Shown: positions 10,936 through 22,609, numbered from the stretch's first letter. The stretch is 64,000 nucleotides of DNA from Agrostemma githago (GCA_958450325.1 OY288256.1:52222953-52286952); one strand, 5' to 3'. Program-made: numbers and translations. Notes: generated by a model not told the origin, from the sequence alone.

Positions 10936-13007
10936 CACTACAACAAATTGACACTTGCGCCACGAATTATGCCACGAAAATTTGTTATTTGTGGCTAAAT
11001 TTTACCTAGCCACGGGAAAAATTTGATTCACTACTTGGGGAAAAAAATACGCCACGGGAACATTTTTTTCCGTGGCAAAAATTCACTTGCGCCACGAATT
11101 TTATTAAAGTCGTGGCCAATAATCACTCTTGCCACGAAAGATGCCACACCCGTGGCAAAAATATACTTAGCCACAAATTTGTTCAGTGGCAAATATTATT
11201 TAGCCACGACATAATTAACTTCCGTGGCGAAATTATTTTTTTGCCACAGATGTAATAAACACATGTGGCTAATGGTTCTCCAAACTTTAATCAAATTACT
11301 TTCAAGTTAAGCTGAGTGTCAAATATTGATCTTAAAAAATTCATTAAAATTCAAAGCTAAAGATAATATGAAGAAAAAAATATTAAATTTGAAAATATTT
11401 TGTTAATAAAAAAAATCGTATTATTTTATTTAGTTTTAAGAAAAAAAATAGATTTTTTGTAAAATTAAATACAAGAAAACTTTGGTTGGCTAATTTGTTG
11501 ATTTTTTTTTATTAATCATCATTTCTGAAGTAATTGATTTCTCTTAATCTGACAATATATTTTATTAAAATTTACGTAGTGTAATATAAGCTAGCTAAAA
11601 TGCAGCGTACATAGCATATCAAGTAAAATTAGTATGTGATTGATCATCCATCATTAAGACGTCTAATATTATTTAAGACTCTTTCATTTTTACTGCTTAA
11701 TTAATTAATTTTTTCACATGTAATACACTTCTTTTTAAGACAAAAAAACTTAAAAAGAAAGTGATTGAGCATGATTTTTTTTCCAAATTATTGATTTTCT
11801 TACAATATTTTCAATGTGAAAAAAGTCGCTCTATTAAACTCGTATTTAAGAATTCTAATCGGTCTATTTTGTTATGGAATTAACTTTGACTGCGAAAACA
11901 ATAATTATTTTTTAAAATTAATTGTCTTTCAAGTTGTTTGGTTTGGAAGAAAGATTAATGTATTAGAAAGTCGTGCCTAAGTTCAATAACCAGTCAAAAT
12001 AATATTTCAAAAAAAGAGAGGAATAAGTGAGAAAATCAAATAATTAACAAATACAAGTAAGAAAATCTAATAATTAAGAACTAATAGTGAGAAAATCAAA
12101 AATTAATTTATCGTCAATTGTTTAATTCGGTAACTGTTCTGTAATATTATTTGGAAGATATTTTAAAAAATGAATTTAAAAAAAAAAATTACTTAATGAA
12201 AAATAAAATTCGGATAAAACTTGAAGTAGGCAAGAGGAAACTCAATGAGGATAAAAAACTGAGGAAATAAAATAACGATCGATAACAAAAGGCAAAAAAA
12301 CATATCGAAAAAACTAGAAATAAAAGAACATGGAAAATAGAAACTAAAATAAAAATATTGATAAATTAATGAAATCATGAGTCCGAAAATCAACTTCGAA
12401 AATCATTTTATTCCGGAATAATAACTTTTACTCATTATATGTAAATTATTGGGAAAAAAATTAATTACTCAAAAGTAAATGTAGTTTGTGAAAAAAAACA
12501 TCACTTTAAAAGAATTCAAACCAATGATTAGGTCAATAAAGTTCAATATCATTTCTGGTAGCTGGTCATAAGAACTCCGCAGTTAAGCGTGCTTGGGTGA
12601 GAGTAGTGTTAAGATGGGTGACCTCCTGGGAATGGTGAAATTAAACAATATTGGAATGACTCAGCTATAAAGCTAGTAACCGTTCCAGATGTGACTACTA
12701 TAGGGGTAGAGAATTCTTACGGTTATTAATTTATTTTATTTATTATATATTTTGTCACCGGAATAAATATTTCGCCACAAACATAATTAGCCACAGGATA
12801 ATCCGTGGCAAAAAATTAATTCTAGCCACGGGAGACTCTGTGGCAATAAAATCAATACTTGCCACGTGTTTTTTTTCCCGTGGCTATTTGTTTGCCACGA
12901 CCACTTGCGCCACGGATGGTATTTCCGTGGCAAAGTACTTTAGCCACGAAAATTAAGCACTTTTGCCACGGATACACCCGTGGCCCAAGTGCTCATTTGT
13001 AGTAGTG
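10936..13007 (+). mobile_element. Non-autonomous CACTA (En/Spm) element, 2072 bp
   Basis: Ends are CACTACAACAAATTGACACT at 10936 and the inverted counterpart ending TTTGTAGTAGTG at 13007, flanked by the 3-bp duplication TTT (10933-10935 and 13008-13010). Subterminal regions (10950-11280 and 12750-12990) carry many copies of GCCACG and its complement CGTGGC in both orientations, as expected for transposase-binding subterminal repeats. The AT-rich middle has no credible coding region. Excision would restore the interrupted ORF exactly. A 5S-rRNA-like segment lies near the right end. Confidence 0.9.
12563..12637 (+). other. 5S rRNA-derived segment inside the CACTA element
   Basis: The stretch contains AGAACTCCGCAGTTAAGCGT, then GCTTGGGTGAGAGTAGTG, then GATGGGTGACCTCCTGGGAA. 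It matches the 3' two-thirds of plant 5S rRNA with few changes and includes the internal promoter boxes A and C. The 5' third and the last 15 or so bases of 5S are missing, so it is not a 5S gene. It could have been captured from a 5S array or from a Cassandra-type retroelement, which also carries 5S sequence. Confidence 0.85.
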
Positions 13008-13544
13008 TTTGATGATTCCTCCTCTATTGGAAGTGTGATTGATTTCTCCATAGCTGAGACCTTTGAAAACCCCGTTTTCGAGAATTTTAGTTGTGTGATG
13101 TTGATGGAGAATCCACTATTTGAGGAGATGGAGGAGGTTAGTAATGAAAATTTTGAGTCTTCGAGTGATGAAGGAAAGGATGATGACACTTTTAATGTGA
13201 CTCTTGTTGAGGAATCTCCTAATAATGATTTCCTCACCTCTTGCATCTTTGAAGAAGTCCCTCCTTACACCTCTTCTAAATCCTCTTCACACCTTTCACC
13301 TTCTTTACCATTCACTCCTTACACCTTCACTAAAGAGCCTAAAAATGACAAAGAAGATAGATTTGAGCATGAAGACATGGAAAGATTGTTTCATAATTAT
13401 TGTGTCTTTCTTGTTTATGCATTGCTTTGTCCATATACTATTGTCTTCTATTGTCACTCCTCGGATTTCTTTGCTAGGTTGTTTGACCAACTATTGAGGG
13501 CATTAAGTTTTGCCAAGCATAAGAGATTGAAGGAGTCGAGCTAA

Positions 13545-14860
13545 CGACTTTAAACAAAGCAACCATTGTATATATCTTTGTTTTTGTGTTTGTGTTTTTG
13601 TTTTTGAATGTAGGTAATTTTACAAGAGTACAACTTGAAGGGATTAGGACAAGAAGCATGGAAAGATCATGATTCCTCGATAAAGAGCTTAAATGGTATC
13701 TTCTTGCCCTCCCTTCCCCTTCCCCTTGTTTGGAACATTGAGGACAATGTTCGATTTAAGTGTGGGGAGGCTTTTGGTTGGATTTTGTTGGATGAGTTGA
13801 TACTCTTGTAGTTAGTATCTTGGTGGTATTTAGTGTTGTAAATATTTGGTTTTTGTGGGAATGTAGCATTATGTTAGCTTGTTTTGATTGCTTTTGTCGT
13901 CCATGTCTATTTTGAGTTTTCTTTCGAAAAATTTGGAAAATCCATAAAAATTTGAAAATTTTGAAAAATTCCTAAAAAGTGAAAAATTAGAAAATCCTTA
14001 AAGTGTCGAGTTTTTTGCTTTCACTTGTCTTCTTTGATTTAGTTTCTTTTCTAGTTTCTAACTTTCGTGGAAATAATGAAATTTAGACATTGGATCGTTG
14101 CATATGAATGTTATGTATCAATTGGTCTCCTACTGTAAGTCGCTCGAGGGTGTGTACTTCATTCAATTCCACCGTCCACCTCCCGTAATGTGATTTGATT
14201 TATTAACTTGTCTAGGTGATTATATGTTGTTTACGATTCATTTTCCACAAAAATACTCTACAAAATAAGAGTTGGTTTTCGTACCAATATCACAAAAAAA
14301 TGCTCAAGCATCAAAAAAAAAGAAAATCTAAAAAAAAAACTCAAAAAAAAAAGAATAAGGAGGAAAAAAAATGGAAGAAAGAAAAAAAAATAGAAAAAGA
14401 GAAATCGTGAAAAGGAAAAAAAAAGAATCAAATTCCTCCCCGAGTCGTATTTATTTATATCCATTTCACTATTTTGGATCGTTTCACTCCGTCACTTGGT
14501 TTATAGGATGACCCTAACCCTTTGTTTTTATGAGGGGTCGAGACTTGTTTTTCGTCACTAATTTCATGGGAGTTCGCTTTCCATCTCCATCTCATGCCCT
14601 CGAAATAGCTTGGACCGAAACCGATTGATGTATAATGTGATTATGTGACCATTTTAAGGTTTGATTATCATTGTTAACGCTTAAGTTAGATTTTAGAATT
14701 GCGACTTTTGATATTGAGGCTTGTGATTGTTTGTAAATATTTTGTTGAGTGAGTATGTTTGTATATATCGTGTTTTCATTTTGTTTGTTTTTATTTATGG
14801 GTTTTTTCGTTAGTCTTTGGAGCTTACTCGAGGACGAGTAAGAGTTAAGTGTGGGGAGTT
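13545..14860 (+). other. 3' untranslated internal region with polypurine tract
   Basis: No credible gene. It contains the Athila-style motif AGGACAATGTTCGATTTAAG followed by TGTGGGGAGG (about 13741-13770), an A/G-rich tract (14296-14432) that yields a Lys-rich ORF artefact, and the polypurine tract TTAAGTGTGGGGAGT at 14846-14860 directly before the 3' LTR. Confidence 0.7.
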
Positions 14861-16989
14861 TGATAACTCGTGATTTTACCTATTTTTGTCCCACATTTTT
14901 ACTCTTATTTGGTCGATTATATATCTCGATTGTCTATTATCGAGTCATTTTATCTTTAATTAGTTCATTAGTCGAGTTTAGCTTAGTTCGTGTCATTATA
15001 TTATATTTCTCGGGATTTTGGTACTGCGCACCCATTTTTCAATTTGTAGGTACCGACCCGGGAAGAATCGAGACGAGAAAGATGGATCAAACCCGATTTT
15101 GACCCCAAGACCTTCACTCCTATCTCAATCCCCCTCTCTATTCTTCATCCACCATTTACCACCTCCAACCTCACCTTCAATTTCTAATTCAATCTCCACC
15201 TTCATCATCTAATCATTAATCATCTCCAAATCCATTATCAATCATAATCAAACATCACCCTCCATTAATCTTCATCATCGTCACCAATTAAATCTACTTA
15301 CTCCATCTCCAATCAATTTCTTCTTCCAATCAACCATCAACCATCAATTACTCCGGCGAACCTCCGTCAACCACACCACCAACAACCGCCGTTCGACCCA
15401 CCGGCGCGCGTCACCTCCGTGCATCTCCGTCCAGCAGCTATTCCGACCACCGCGCTCCACCCGTACAACCACTGTGCTCCTCCTCTGTATCCACCGTGAG
15501 CCACCACCGCGCCCAGCAGCCGCCGTGCTCCGCCGCCCTTTCTCCGTCAATTCCGACCAATTACTCCGGCGACCCGAGCCCAGAAATCCGTCATGGTTCA
15601 ATCAATTTAATTGATTTGGGCTGATGAATTGGGTGTTCTATTTGGAATAGCAAAAGACGATATAGCCCTCAGTTCACTTTGTTTCCATTTCATTTAAGTT
15701 GGGGCATTTTAGTCATTTCAGTCATATTTTGGGATATTTAAAGCCTTAAATCCTCATCTTTGTGAAGCAGGCTGTTAGTTTGAGTTAGAAGTTAGAGGAG
15801 GGTTTAGTGAAGTAGTGGTGAAAAACGCAGCAGCCCACATCTTCCTTTTTCCTCTTTTTAATTTTAATTTGTTTCTTTTAATTAATTTTAGTGTAATCGT
15901 TCTTCCTCAAATTCAAGCTTTCAATTAATTCCATCTTTTTTGGTATAATTCTTATCTCTTCTCCTTTATTATTTCATTTATCTTTAGTTTTATGTTTAGA
16001 TTATATTTAGTTAGTAATTAGTTTAAAGTTTTAATCTTTTTCGTTAATTGTGTGTTGTAATGTTATTTTATAATTGTCTTGTTTGTTTGTGTGTAGTTAA
16101 TGTTAGGATTAATTAAAGTTTCTTTCTTTATGACTAGAATAATTATTTGTGTGTTTTGTGTTAGATTAATTATGATTAGTGAGTAGTGTCTTTTCTAGGG
16201 GACGATTTGACCCTGACATGTCTATATTGTGAGCTTGAAATTCCGTATTTGGTTTGTTTGGGATACACGGAGGAGGATAGTTTGGGATTAAGGAATCGAC
16301 TCGTTTTTGGGTTGTGTTTGAACCCTTGACCCTTGTCCACCGACGGGAGTCGATTAGGTCTAGGTAGTAAAACTCGCCCTTTGACTTGCCTTGCCCCGCC
16401 TAGTTGAACACGGGAGTGAGAATTAGGTAGGGTACCCTAACTATCGGTCTAGACTCTTCACCTTGGGAGAGGGGAGAGAAAGGAACAGGATTAGACGTGT
16501 ACTTAGTGACCTAGGACCTAGGATTGGGTACCACGGGAGTGGACTCACTCGATTGACCTAGGAACCCGACTCACGAGCCCGGGAGGGAAGTGATCAGGTT
16601 TTACTTAATCGGACTACGAGCCCGGGAGGGAGGTAGTCGACCCTAGAGGCGTTCCACTCATCTAATATCCCTAACAACTCACTATCGGTATTTCTTACGC
16701 ATGATTATGATATGTCGGTGGTTAAGTCGGATCCTAGGCCTTTAATTATTATTAGATCATCATTCTTGTTATTTGTTTGATTTTTATTTTACTTTTGCAT
16801 TTCTTAGTTAGCTCTATCTAGTTTAATCTCACTCTTATTAATCGATTCGCGTAGCTAATTATAATCCGAGGCCGAACTAGTACTCGATTCCCGATCTCTC
16901 TGTGGATTTGACCCGACTTGCCCTTGCTATTTTAGTTTAGGTTAGTTGGTTTGTTTGATGGTTGGATTGACGATAAATCCCGGCTATCA
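14861..16989 (+). repeat. 3' LTR of the plus-strand Athila-like element
   Basis: A 2129-bp LTR from TGATAACTCG to CGGCTATCA, whose ends form the short inverted repeat TGATA...TATCA. It starts directly after the polypurine tract. Its last 421 bp match the 5' LTR remnant. A GC-rich patch (15345-15600) gives an antisense ORF of about 85 residues, which I do not regard as a gene. Confidence 0.85.
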
Positions 16990-17186
16990 GTTGACTAGAA
17001 ACGACCCGCTGGGCCTGAATTTGAGGTCGATTATGTGAGATTTGTACTCCGCTAAAAGCTCGCGCCAGATACTATTGATTCCGAGTCCAAATTCGGGCGT
17101 ATTAAGTCACGTTTACGTCCGATCAACATCGGCTGTTTTGTTTGAAACTGCTATAGACACTAGCAGGCAAAATGCGGGTGTCTACA
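16990..17186 (+). repeat. Terminal fragment of a palindrome-family LTR, copy B
   Basis: It starts directly after the Athila-like LTR and matches the last 200 bp of the palindrome-family LTR (compare 31772-31967), ending GGGTGTCTACA. It may be the displaced right end of copy A2 at 616-1876, separated by the Athila-like insertions. About 500 bp of that LTR would then be missing. Confidence 0.75.
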
Positions 17187-19711
17187 TAATGCAGATATTT
17201 TTTCTACTTTAACACCTGGTGAGGAGCATAATATGAACTCATTAATCGCTAATAGAGGTGTGATAACACAAGAAATGTGTTAAATGAAGTAATACGAACA
17301 TTATATTCTACTGAGGATAATCTTAATGAAACAGATAGTGATACGGTTGAACGTTCAAGTATGTAATTGAACTTTTTTGCTTTTCTACCTAATGTTGATC
17401 CTGTAGAACTTTGATACAATTAATGCTAATGATCTTTTCTTGGGTGATAGTGAGACATAGATGGCCGACTATTTTAACTGATATTTGGAATCAACCTGCT
17501 GATGTACGAACGGTCGTTCATTTCAATAAGGAAGGTCAACCTTATGGCGATGGATCTGTCGCTTTGTCTAGTTTCATTGGTACAATGGGGATAAATCCTG
17601 AATTAGCACCACATGGCTATTCCAATTGGAGGCTTGTACCGCAGGAGTACAAAGTTAGATGTATGACTGATAAAGGAATAAGAGAAAATTATATTTACGA
17701 TAAATATTTTATTAGCCTTCGCAACATTTAAAAAAAGTGTTCAATGTATTAGATAGTACATTCGTATAATATCTAATCTTTTTTTTTTGTATGTGGTTAC
17801 GATTTACATTCCCACATAAAGGGGAAGATCATATTCGTAAGGCATTAGGAAAGGTGGTTAAGAATTTTAGAGGAGAACTAAAAGCTATGTACTATGAGTC
17901 AAACAAACAAAATCGATCAAGCTTGGTTAATGCGAAGGCTTCACGTGTTCCTATGGATCAATGGTTGAAGTTGATTTCTTATTGGGATCAAGACAAGACA
18001 AAGGTGTTTGATATTTATATTTATTAGGACTAGTATTGTAATATTGTTGTAAAATTTAATAAATAATTAACAAAGTTATACCTCTATATATGCACAGAGA
18101 CGTGCATCAATTAATAGGATCAATAGAAACAATCAAACTATGCCTCACTGCGCAGGGAGACAAAGTTTTGCTCAACTAAGAGCTAAAAGTGTATTACTCT
18201 TTTTCATAAATTGTTTAATATATGTGTTCTGTTATTGTTTCCTTTCTATTATTTTTGTGCAGTGAATAATCTATTGTTTGATATTATTTATTTAGACGGC
18301 TAATGGTGTTGAGCCCAGCCGCGTTCAAATTTTCATTGAGACTCACAAGGATAGAAAAACAAGATAAAAGAAGAAAATTGATGAAAAGTCGACAAAAGCA
18401 GTTGTAAGTTTTATTTAATTATTGCACACTTTTTTAACGTAGAGTTCAATACCATTACAAATCGACACTTTAGAAGCAAAAAAAGTAGTAGCGCTTATCC
18501 TTCTATTTTTTTTATTCTCTTGGTCACTATTTCAATGATTATTTCAAACATTTTTTTTATATACATTAGGAATTAATGAAACAAAAATTACAAGAGTTAC
18601 CCAATGAAATAGAGCAAATGGATGAAAAGATAGCTTGGAAAGGAGATATATTTGATCAAGTAATAGGAAAAGAAGAAAAACGTGGACGTGTACGCGTAGT
18701 TGGTGGAGGCTTGTGTGCTTTCAAACTGTGGGGTAATTCTGGGGTACAACCATTGTCAGACTTTGTGGAAAACAATGTCGCCTCCATGATTGATTAGATG
18801 AACATCACGAAGCTTGTTTCAGACTTTGTGTACATTCCCAAATTGTGAACAAGCTTGTTCACGAAGCTTTATACATACATACATATATATATATTTCATT
18901 TATTTACTTGCACGAGGGAAATGATTAAACATTCGGTATAACTTGGTATATACATGATCTTTGTTATTGCATTTTTTTCGAGGCTCAGCTACTCTATGTA
19001 ATTTGGAATAGATGGTTTGAAGCTTTGCTTTGGGATTGAAGACCTAATTAATTTTTGTAGGTTTTAAAAGGATTGTTTGCACTTATTTTGAACCTATTTT
19101 TATTAATTTAATTTAGTCGATGTTGGATACATATAATTTTGGGATTTTATGAGTAATATATAAGTATTATGTTTTTTCGCTTGTCCTTTCTTTATATTTT
19201 GGCATCGTATTTGAGAGATAGAAATGAAATTTCGTATCGAATGAAATCGATACCAATTTACTATATGGTTGCAATTATATTACATATCGTGTCAAATGCA
19301 ATTGTTATGATTGTTTGTAATACTTATCACGTCGAATACTATTGATAAAATTTTAAAAAAATGACATTATAGTACTTGCTTATCGTGTTGAATAAAATTA
19401 CAACAATTGCTACTAAATGCAATTGTTATGATTGTTTAATACAATCGCTACAATTCTTATTAGTGGGAAAATCAAAATATTTACCGCATCGATAATAATC
19501 GACACTAAAATTAAATAACGCCACTAAACCTCATCTTCTTTCGCGTCGCTTTTAAGAAGTTAACCCAGCGAATAGATTATTCGACACGAAAGGTTACGAC
19601 AATGCCGCCTACCTCAACAAATACACGATCGATGGGGAAACCTTTCGCGTCGAATAGAATCGCCACAAATTACCAAAATAATTGCCGCGAAAGGGTGATT
19701 TTGTTGTAGTC
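17187..19711 (+). mobile_element. CACTA element remnant, 3' part only
   Basis: It holds a Transposase_24-like gene remnant and, from about 19200, repeated degenerate motifs around TTCGCGTCGAAT and its complement, typical of CACTA subterminal regions. The right end reads GGGTGATTTTGTTGTAGTC, one base short of the canonical TAGTG end, so the last base is mutated or lost. The left end is missing at the LTR fragment boundary. It adjoins LINE sequence on the right. Confidence 0.7.
17411..18797 (+). pseudogene. CACTA second ORF, Transposase_24 (Ptta/En/Spm) like, degraded
   Basis: Pieces in order: 17411-17731 (RHRWPTILTDIWNQPADVRT and LAPHGYSNWRLVP), 17791-18010 (IRKALGKVVKNFRGELK, SNKQNRSSLVNAKASRVPMD, then QWLKLISYWDQDKTK), about 18095-18185 (RRASINRINRNNQTMPHCAG, then RQSFAQL), about 18297-18365 (GVEPSRVQIFIETHKDRKT) and 18576-18797 (coiled-coil-like, EIEQMDEKIAWKGDIFDQV). 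This order, with W..L..YW, NR.N, GR.SFA and PSR...F..TH, is that of the Transposase_24 family in plant CACTA elements. Introns separate the pieces. The N-terminus is lost. It probably encoded a DNA-binding accessory protein, which is inference. Confidence 0.65.
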
Positions 19712-20049
19712 AAGTATTTTCCCATTGAAGAGCAGGAGAAGAGACCAAAAGCCTTGTAACAGGATTGAGCAATGGCAAAGGTAGTATTCGGGCTAAGAAT
19801 CAATGAGGACTTGCCATGATTAATAGCTTGGCCCGAGGCCTCACAATATTCCAGGATAGCATAGTGAAGATTTTCAATACTGGTGGTATTCCCTTCACTG
19901 AAGAAGAGAGCATCATTAGCGAAGAGAAGGTGGGAGATCGGTGGTGCATCCCGGGCAATTCTAATACCACATATGGCATTCATAGCCTGGAGTTTCCGTA
20001 GATTGGACGAGAGAACGTCAGTGCATAGAACAAACAAAAATGGGGATAG
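19712..20049 (-). pseudogene. LINE (L1-type) reverse transcriptase, second half fragment
   Basis: On the minus strand the frame reads SPFLFVLCTDVLSSNLRKL, then HLLFANDALFF, then a stretch ending SCSSMGKYL. This is the second half of a plant L1-type RT domain. The catalytic box reads FAND where FADD is usual, so one catalytic Asp is lost. The first half lies at 36628-36835; the outer CACTA element (20050-36627) separates them, and the frame is continuous across the TAG duplication. The other side is cut by the CACTA remnant at 19711. It is inactive. Confidence 0.85.
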
Positions 20050-20069
20050 CACTACAAGAATAGAGCTCT

Positions 20070-20450
20070 CGGGCGTCCACAATGGCTTGCGTCAGTGGAG
20101 GTTATACGGGGACGGGCGTCCACAAACAGACGCTAGAAAGTGGAAGCCACGACCAGTCGCCTATTTTTAATGCGGGCATCTACTGTTGGACGCTAAAACA
20201 ACAGGCGTCCGATAGTGGACGCCAGGTGTGGCGTCCGACAGTGGACGCGAAGTGACCCTGGATGACGTCCACTGTCAGACGCCTTCTGTGGGTTGGCGTC
20301 TACTGGCGTCCGACAGTGGATGCCATCCAGGGTCACCTGGCGTCCACTGTCGGACGCCACCTCTTCTGAATATGTGCCACTTTTCGTCGATTTTAGCTTC
20401 CTCTGGCGTACGACATGGCGTTCGTTATTGGACGCTATGTATGCTGTTGC
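20070..20450. repeat. Subterminal repeats, outer CACTA left end
   Basis: Direct and inverted copies of a near-palindrome around GGCGTCCGACAGTGGACGCC, many adjacent. Such arrays are the expected transposase-binding sites of CACTA elements. Confidence 0.85.
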
Positions 20451-20663
20451 ATGGCCGTAAATATGTGTTCAATGTCTAGCCAAAACCTGCAAAATAAACC
20501 ACATCCACAACTCTCAACCAACCACAACTATCGACCGTCCACAATACCTCAACTTCATTCACTCTCAATCAACCAAAACACTTCATCTCTCGACTCATTT
20601 ATGCTGAAAAAACATTCATAAAAAAAAGTTTTAACATACGGTTTGAAGGTACATAAATCTAAA

Positions 20664-21173
20664 CTAGTTCGAAGATACATCATCCATAAATCCAGTAACA
20701 ACAACAACAACAACAACAAAAAACCAGCTAACATTCAAGCTAGCTGAAGCACCAAAGTTACCACCATCCCCGTTAAAGGGGTCTCTGTCGTCTGGAGGGG
20801 ATGGGAGACGACCTTGGTTGCATCTCGCAAACATGACCTGGAACATGTTCATCTGTTCCTGCATCTTCTTGATTTGCTCCTGTTGTTCCTTCGGATGCTC
20901 CTGCTGCTGTGCCAGTTGTTCCTTCATTTGCTCCTTCTCCGGGTCGGGCTGCTGAGATCTCGCCGGCATGTACTCCATCTGTGTAGAGGTGTCGAGACGC
21001 GGTGGGGGAGGTGTGAAGTACATCCCGTGTGCATTTCCTACACCGTACACACTCCCTTTCTTGTACCCCGAGACGACCTTGAAAAAAGTTTGATTCGGGT
21101 CGATTTGGGTAGCATCAGAAGCAGTCTCGAGGTTCGCCTGCTCATTTTTGTAGGCATCCTGCGTACACAACAA
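20664..21173 (-). pseudogene. C-terminal exon of the CACTA accessory gene (outer copy)
   Basis: This 169-residue open frame begins DAYKNEQANLETASDATQID after a splice-type acceptor and contains NPNQTFFKVVSGYKKGSVYG, PPPPRLDTSTQMEY, a Gln/Glu/Lys-rich coiled coil (about residues 80-110), RCNQGRLPSPPDDRDPF and a Val-rich end that reads into a GTT/GTG run. It is strongly similar to 27421-27854 of the inner copy, but here it is uninterrupted. In the inner copy a TAG stop breaks the coiled coil. It is only one exon of a gene whose other exons lie at 28504-29254 and 31968-32340. By itself it is unlikely to be functional. Confidence 0.75.
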
Positions 21174-21284
21174 TTAATTCAATTCAAGTTATTATTAGAT
21201 GAAATCATTAAAGATAGTTACCTACCACCTAAAGTATAGACAAAGTTGATTTATTTGAAATAGTCACTACAAGAAAATCAACCC

Positions 21285-21560
21285 CGGACGTTCACTGGGT
21301 GGGTGTCCTGGGCATATGGACGCCTACATGGCGTTTGAAAATACAAACGGGCGTCCACCGTCAGACGCCAAACTTGGCGTCCGACTGAAGCTGGGAAGGA
21401 AGAAATTCAGGCTGACGGGCGTCCGCTGGCGGATGCCATATTCCTCTAAATGTCGTCCACTGTCAGACGCCATTTAGTGGAATATGGCATCCACTGTCGG
21501 ACGCCCGTTTGGTTGAATATGGCGTTCGATAGCGGACGCCTGTTTGCCAGCATTGCTTCA
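21285..21560. repeat. Subterminal repeats, inner CACTA 5' end
   Basis: Repeated GGCGTCC and GGACGCC units in both orientations, the same family as in the outer element. Confidence 0.85.
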
Positions 21561-22609
21561 AATACACGTCCAGCCCCCTCTCCCCCATCATTCCTAAATT
21601 TTTTTTTCACTCTCTAACCCCTCTCTACACCCACACGCCGAGCCCCTTTCCCATCCTCTCTTCCATTTTCCCTCTTCTTCTTAATTTTGGGTATGTTTTC
21701 TTACTTTACTTAGTTCTTAATCACTATAATTAGTTCTTATTTTTGATTTTTATCAGTTTTTATTGGTAGTTTGATAGTTAATATTGTTTAGGTCTGAATT
21801 TCGATTAGGTAGATTAGTTGAGCCCAATTTTGATTAGGTAGATTAGTTTTGCCCATAATCTCAATTTTGATTAGGGTTTGATGAATTTGGTTGAATTGGG
21901 ATTAAATTTATTAATGAGGATTCAAGTAATATGTGATTAGTTCGAAATGCTAGAGTTAGATACCGTCCTCCCGGATATTCCCGTACTTGTCTTGTATATT
22001 CTTGCTCGAGTAGTGTTTGTGATGATGTGGTAGACTTAGCTTGTTTGTCGCTTTTTGTGAGCTGGAATTACCTCTAGGGCCTTCCTTGAGGTTTTGTGTG
22101 ACTTACGACGGACCAAAAGGTGTTGTAACAATGCCGGATTTTCCCGAAACTACTTCCATCGTGATCGGGGTCGTAAATAGGTGTTAGCGGTGCTTTCGGA
22201 GTTTTGATATCTCTATCCGAAAATTTGACCTTATTTGACCTGTTTAAGATGTTTCTGTCTGACCTAAGCCATGGATTTTTGTGTTTTGTTCGGTTAAATA
22301 GGAATTAAATTGATAAATTAGGGTTTTCGTAAATTGGGATTAAATTGTGATTACATTTGTGATTAAATTCGGTGCTTAATTTTTGTAAGGTCAATTCTAA
22401 ATTAATAAGACATTTGGGTTTACTTTGATGTATTTGTGATTGAATTGAGGAAACTCAGTTATGGAAATTAAGTTAGAGAAATTAAGTTTAAGTTAAATGG
22501 TGATTAAATTTTTGTTTAGTTAGTCCTAAATTAAGTTAGGGAAATTAAACTTTGATTGGTTATATATATTTTTTTAACATAGAAAATGAAGAGAATTGAA
22601 CGGAAATGA
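21561..22609 (+). other. 5' leader of the inner CACTA
   Basis: No gene recognised. It is AT-rich sequence between the subterminal repeats and the transposase gene, probably promoter and 5' untranslated region. It is matched, inverted, by outer-copy sequence at about 32440-32576 and 35495-36300. Confidence 0.6.

Larger units (their letters stand above)
9862..13544 (+). pseudogene. Gag-like ORF of the pol-less element, split by a CACTA insertion
   Basis: The ORF runs 9862-10935 (358 codons) and resumes at 13011-13544 (177 codons and a stop). Removing the CACTA element and one TTT duplicate restores a single frame of about 535 residues. The N-terminal part (FEFSQYDNEPFHDYLFRFEQ) resembles the conserved helical region of Gypsy Gag only loosely. 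Residues 60-130 are probably coiled coil. The remainder is very acidic, with many Asp, Glu and Ser runs, and lacks a zinc knuckle. A hydrophobic segment (CVFLVYALLCPYTIVFYC) near the C-terminus could be membrane-associated. No protease or polymerase motif is visible. The function is unknown; Gag-like is inferred from position after the primer site. Confidence 0.6.
9309..16989 (+). mobile_element. Athila-like LTR retrotransposon without pol, 5' LTR truncated
   Basis: Order on the plus strand: last 421 bp of the 5' LTR (9309-9729), tRNA-Asp-type primer site at 9733, one long ORF split by a CACTA element (9862-13544), the AGGACAATGTTCGATTTAAG motif followed by TGTGGGGAGG near 13741, a polypurine tract, and a complete 3' LTR (14861-16989). 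The two LTR parts are nearly identical over 421 bp (9309-9729 against 16568-16989), with one visible indel. No protease, reverse transcriptase or integrase is present, so the element depended on proteins of a relative. It is followed directly by a fragment of the palindrome-family LTR. Confidence 0.8.

Noticed and set aside
12563..12637. Functional 5S rRNA gene
   Set aside because: The first third and the 3' end are missing, and it is a single copy embedded in a CACTA element.
14216..14464. Lys-rich and Phe-rich ORFs on both strands
   Set aside because: Artefacts of a poly-A/G tract. No domain and no start context.
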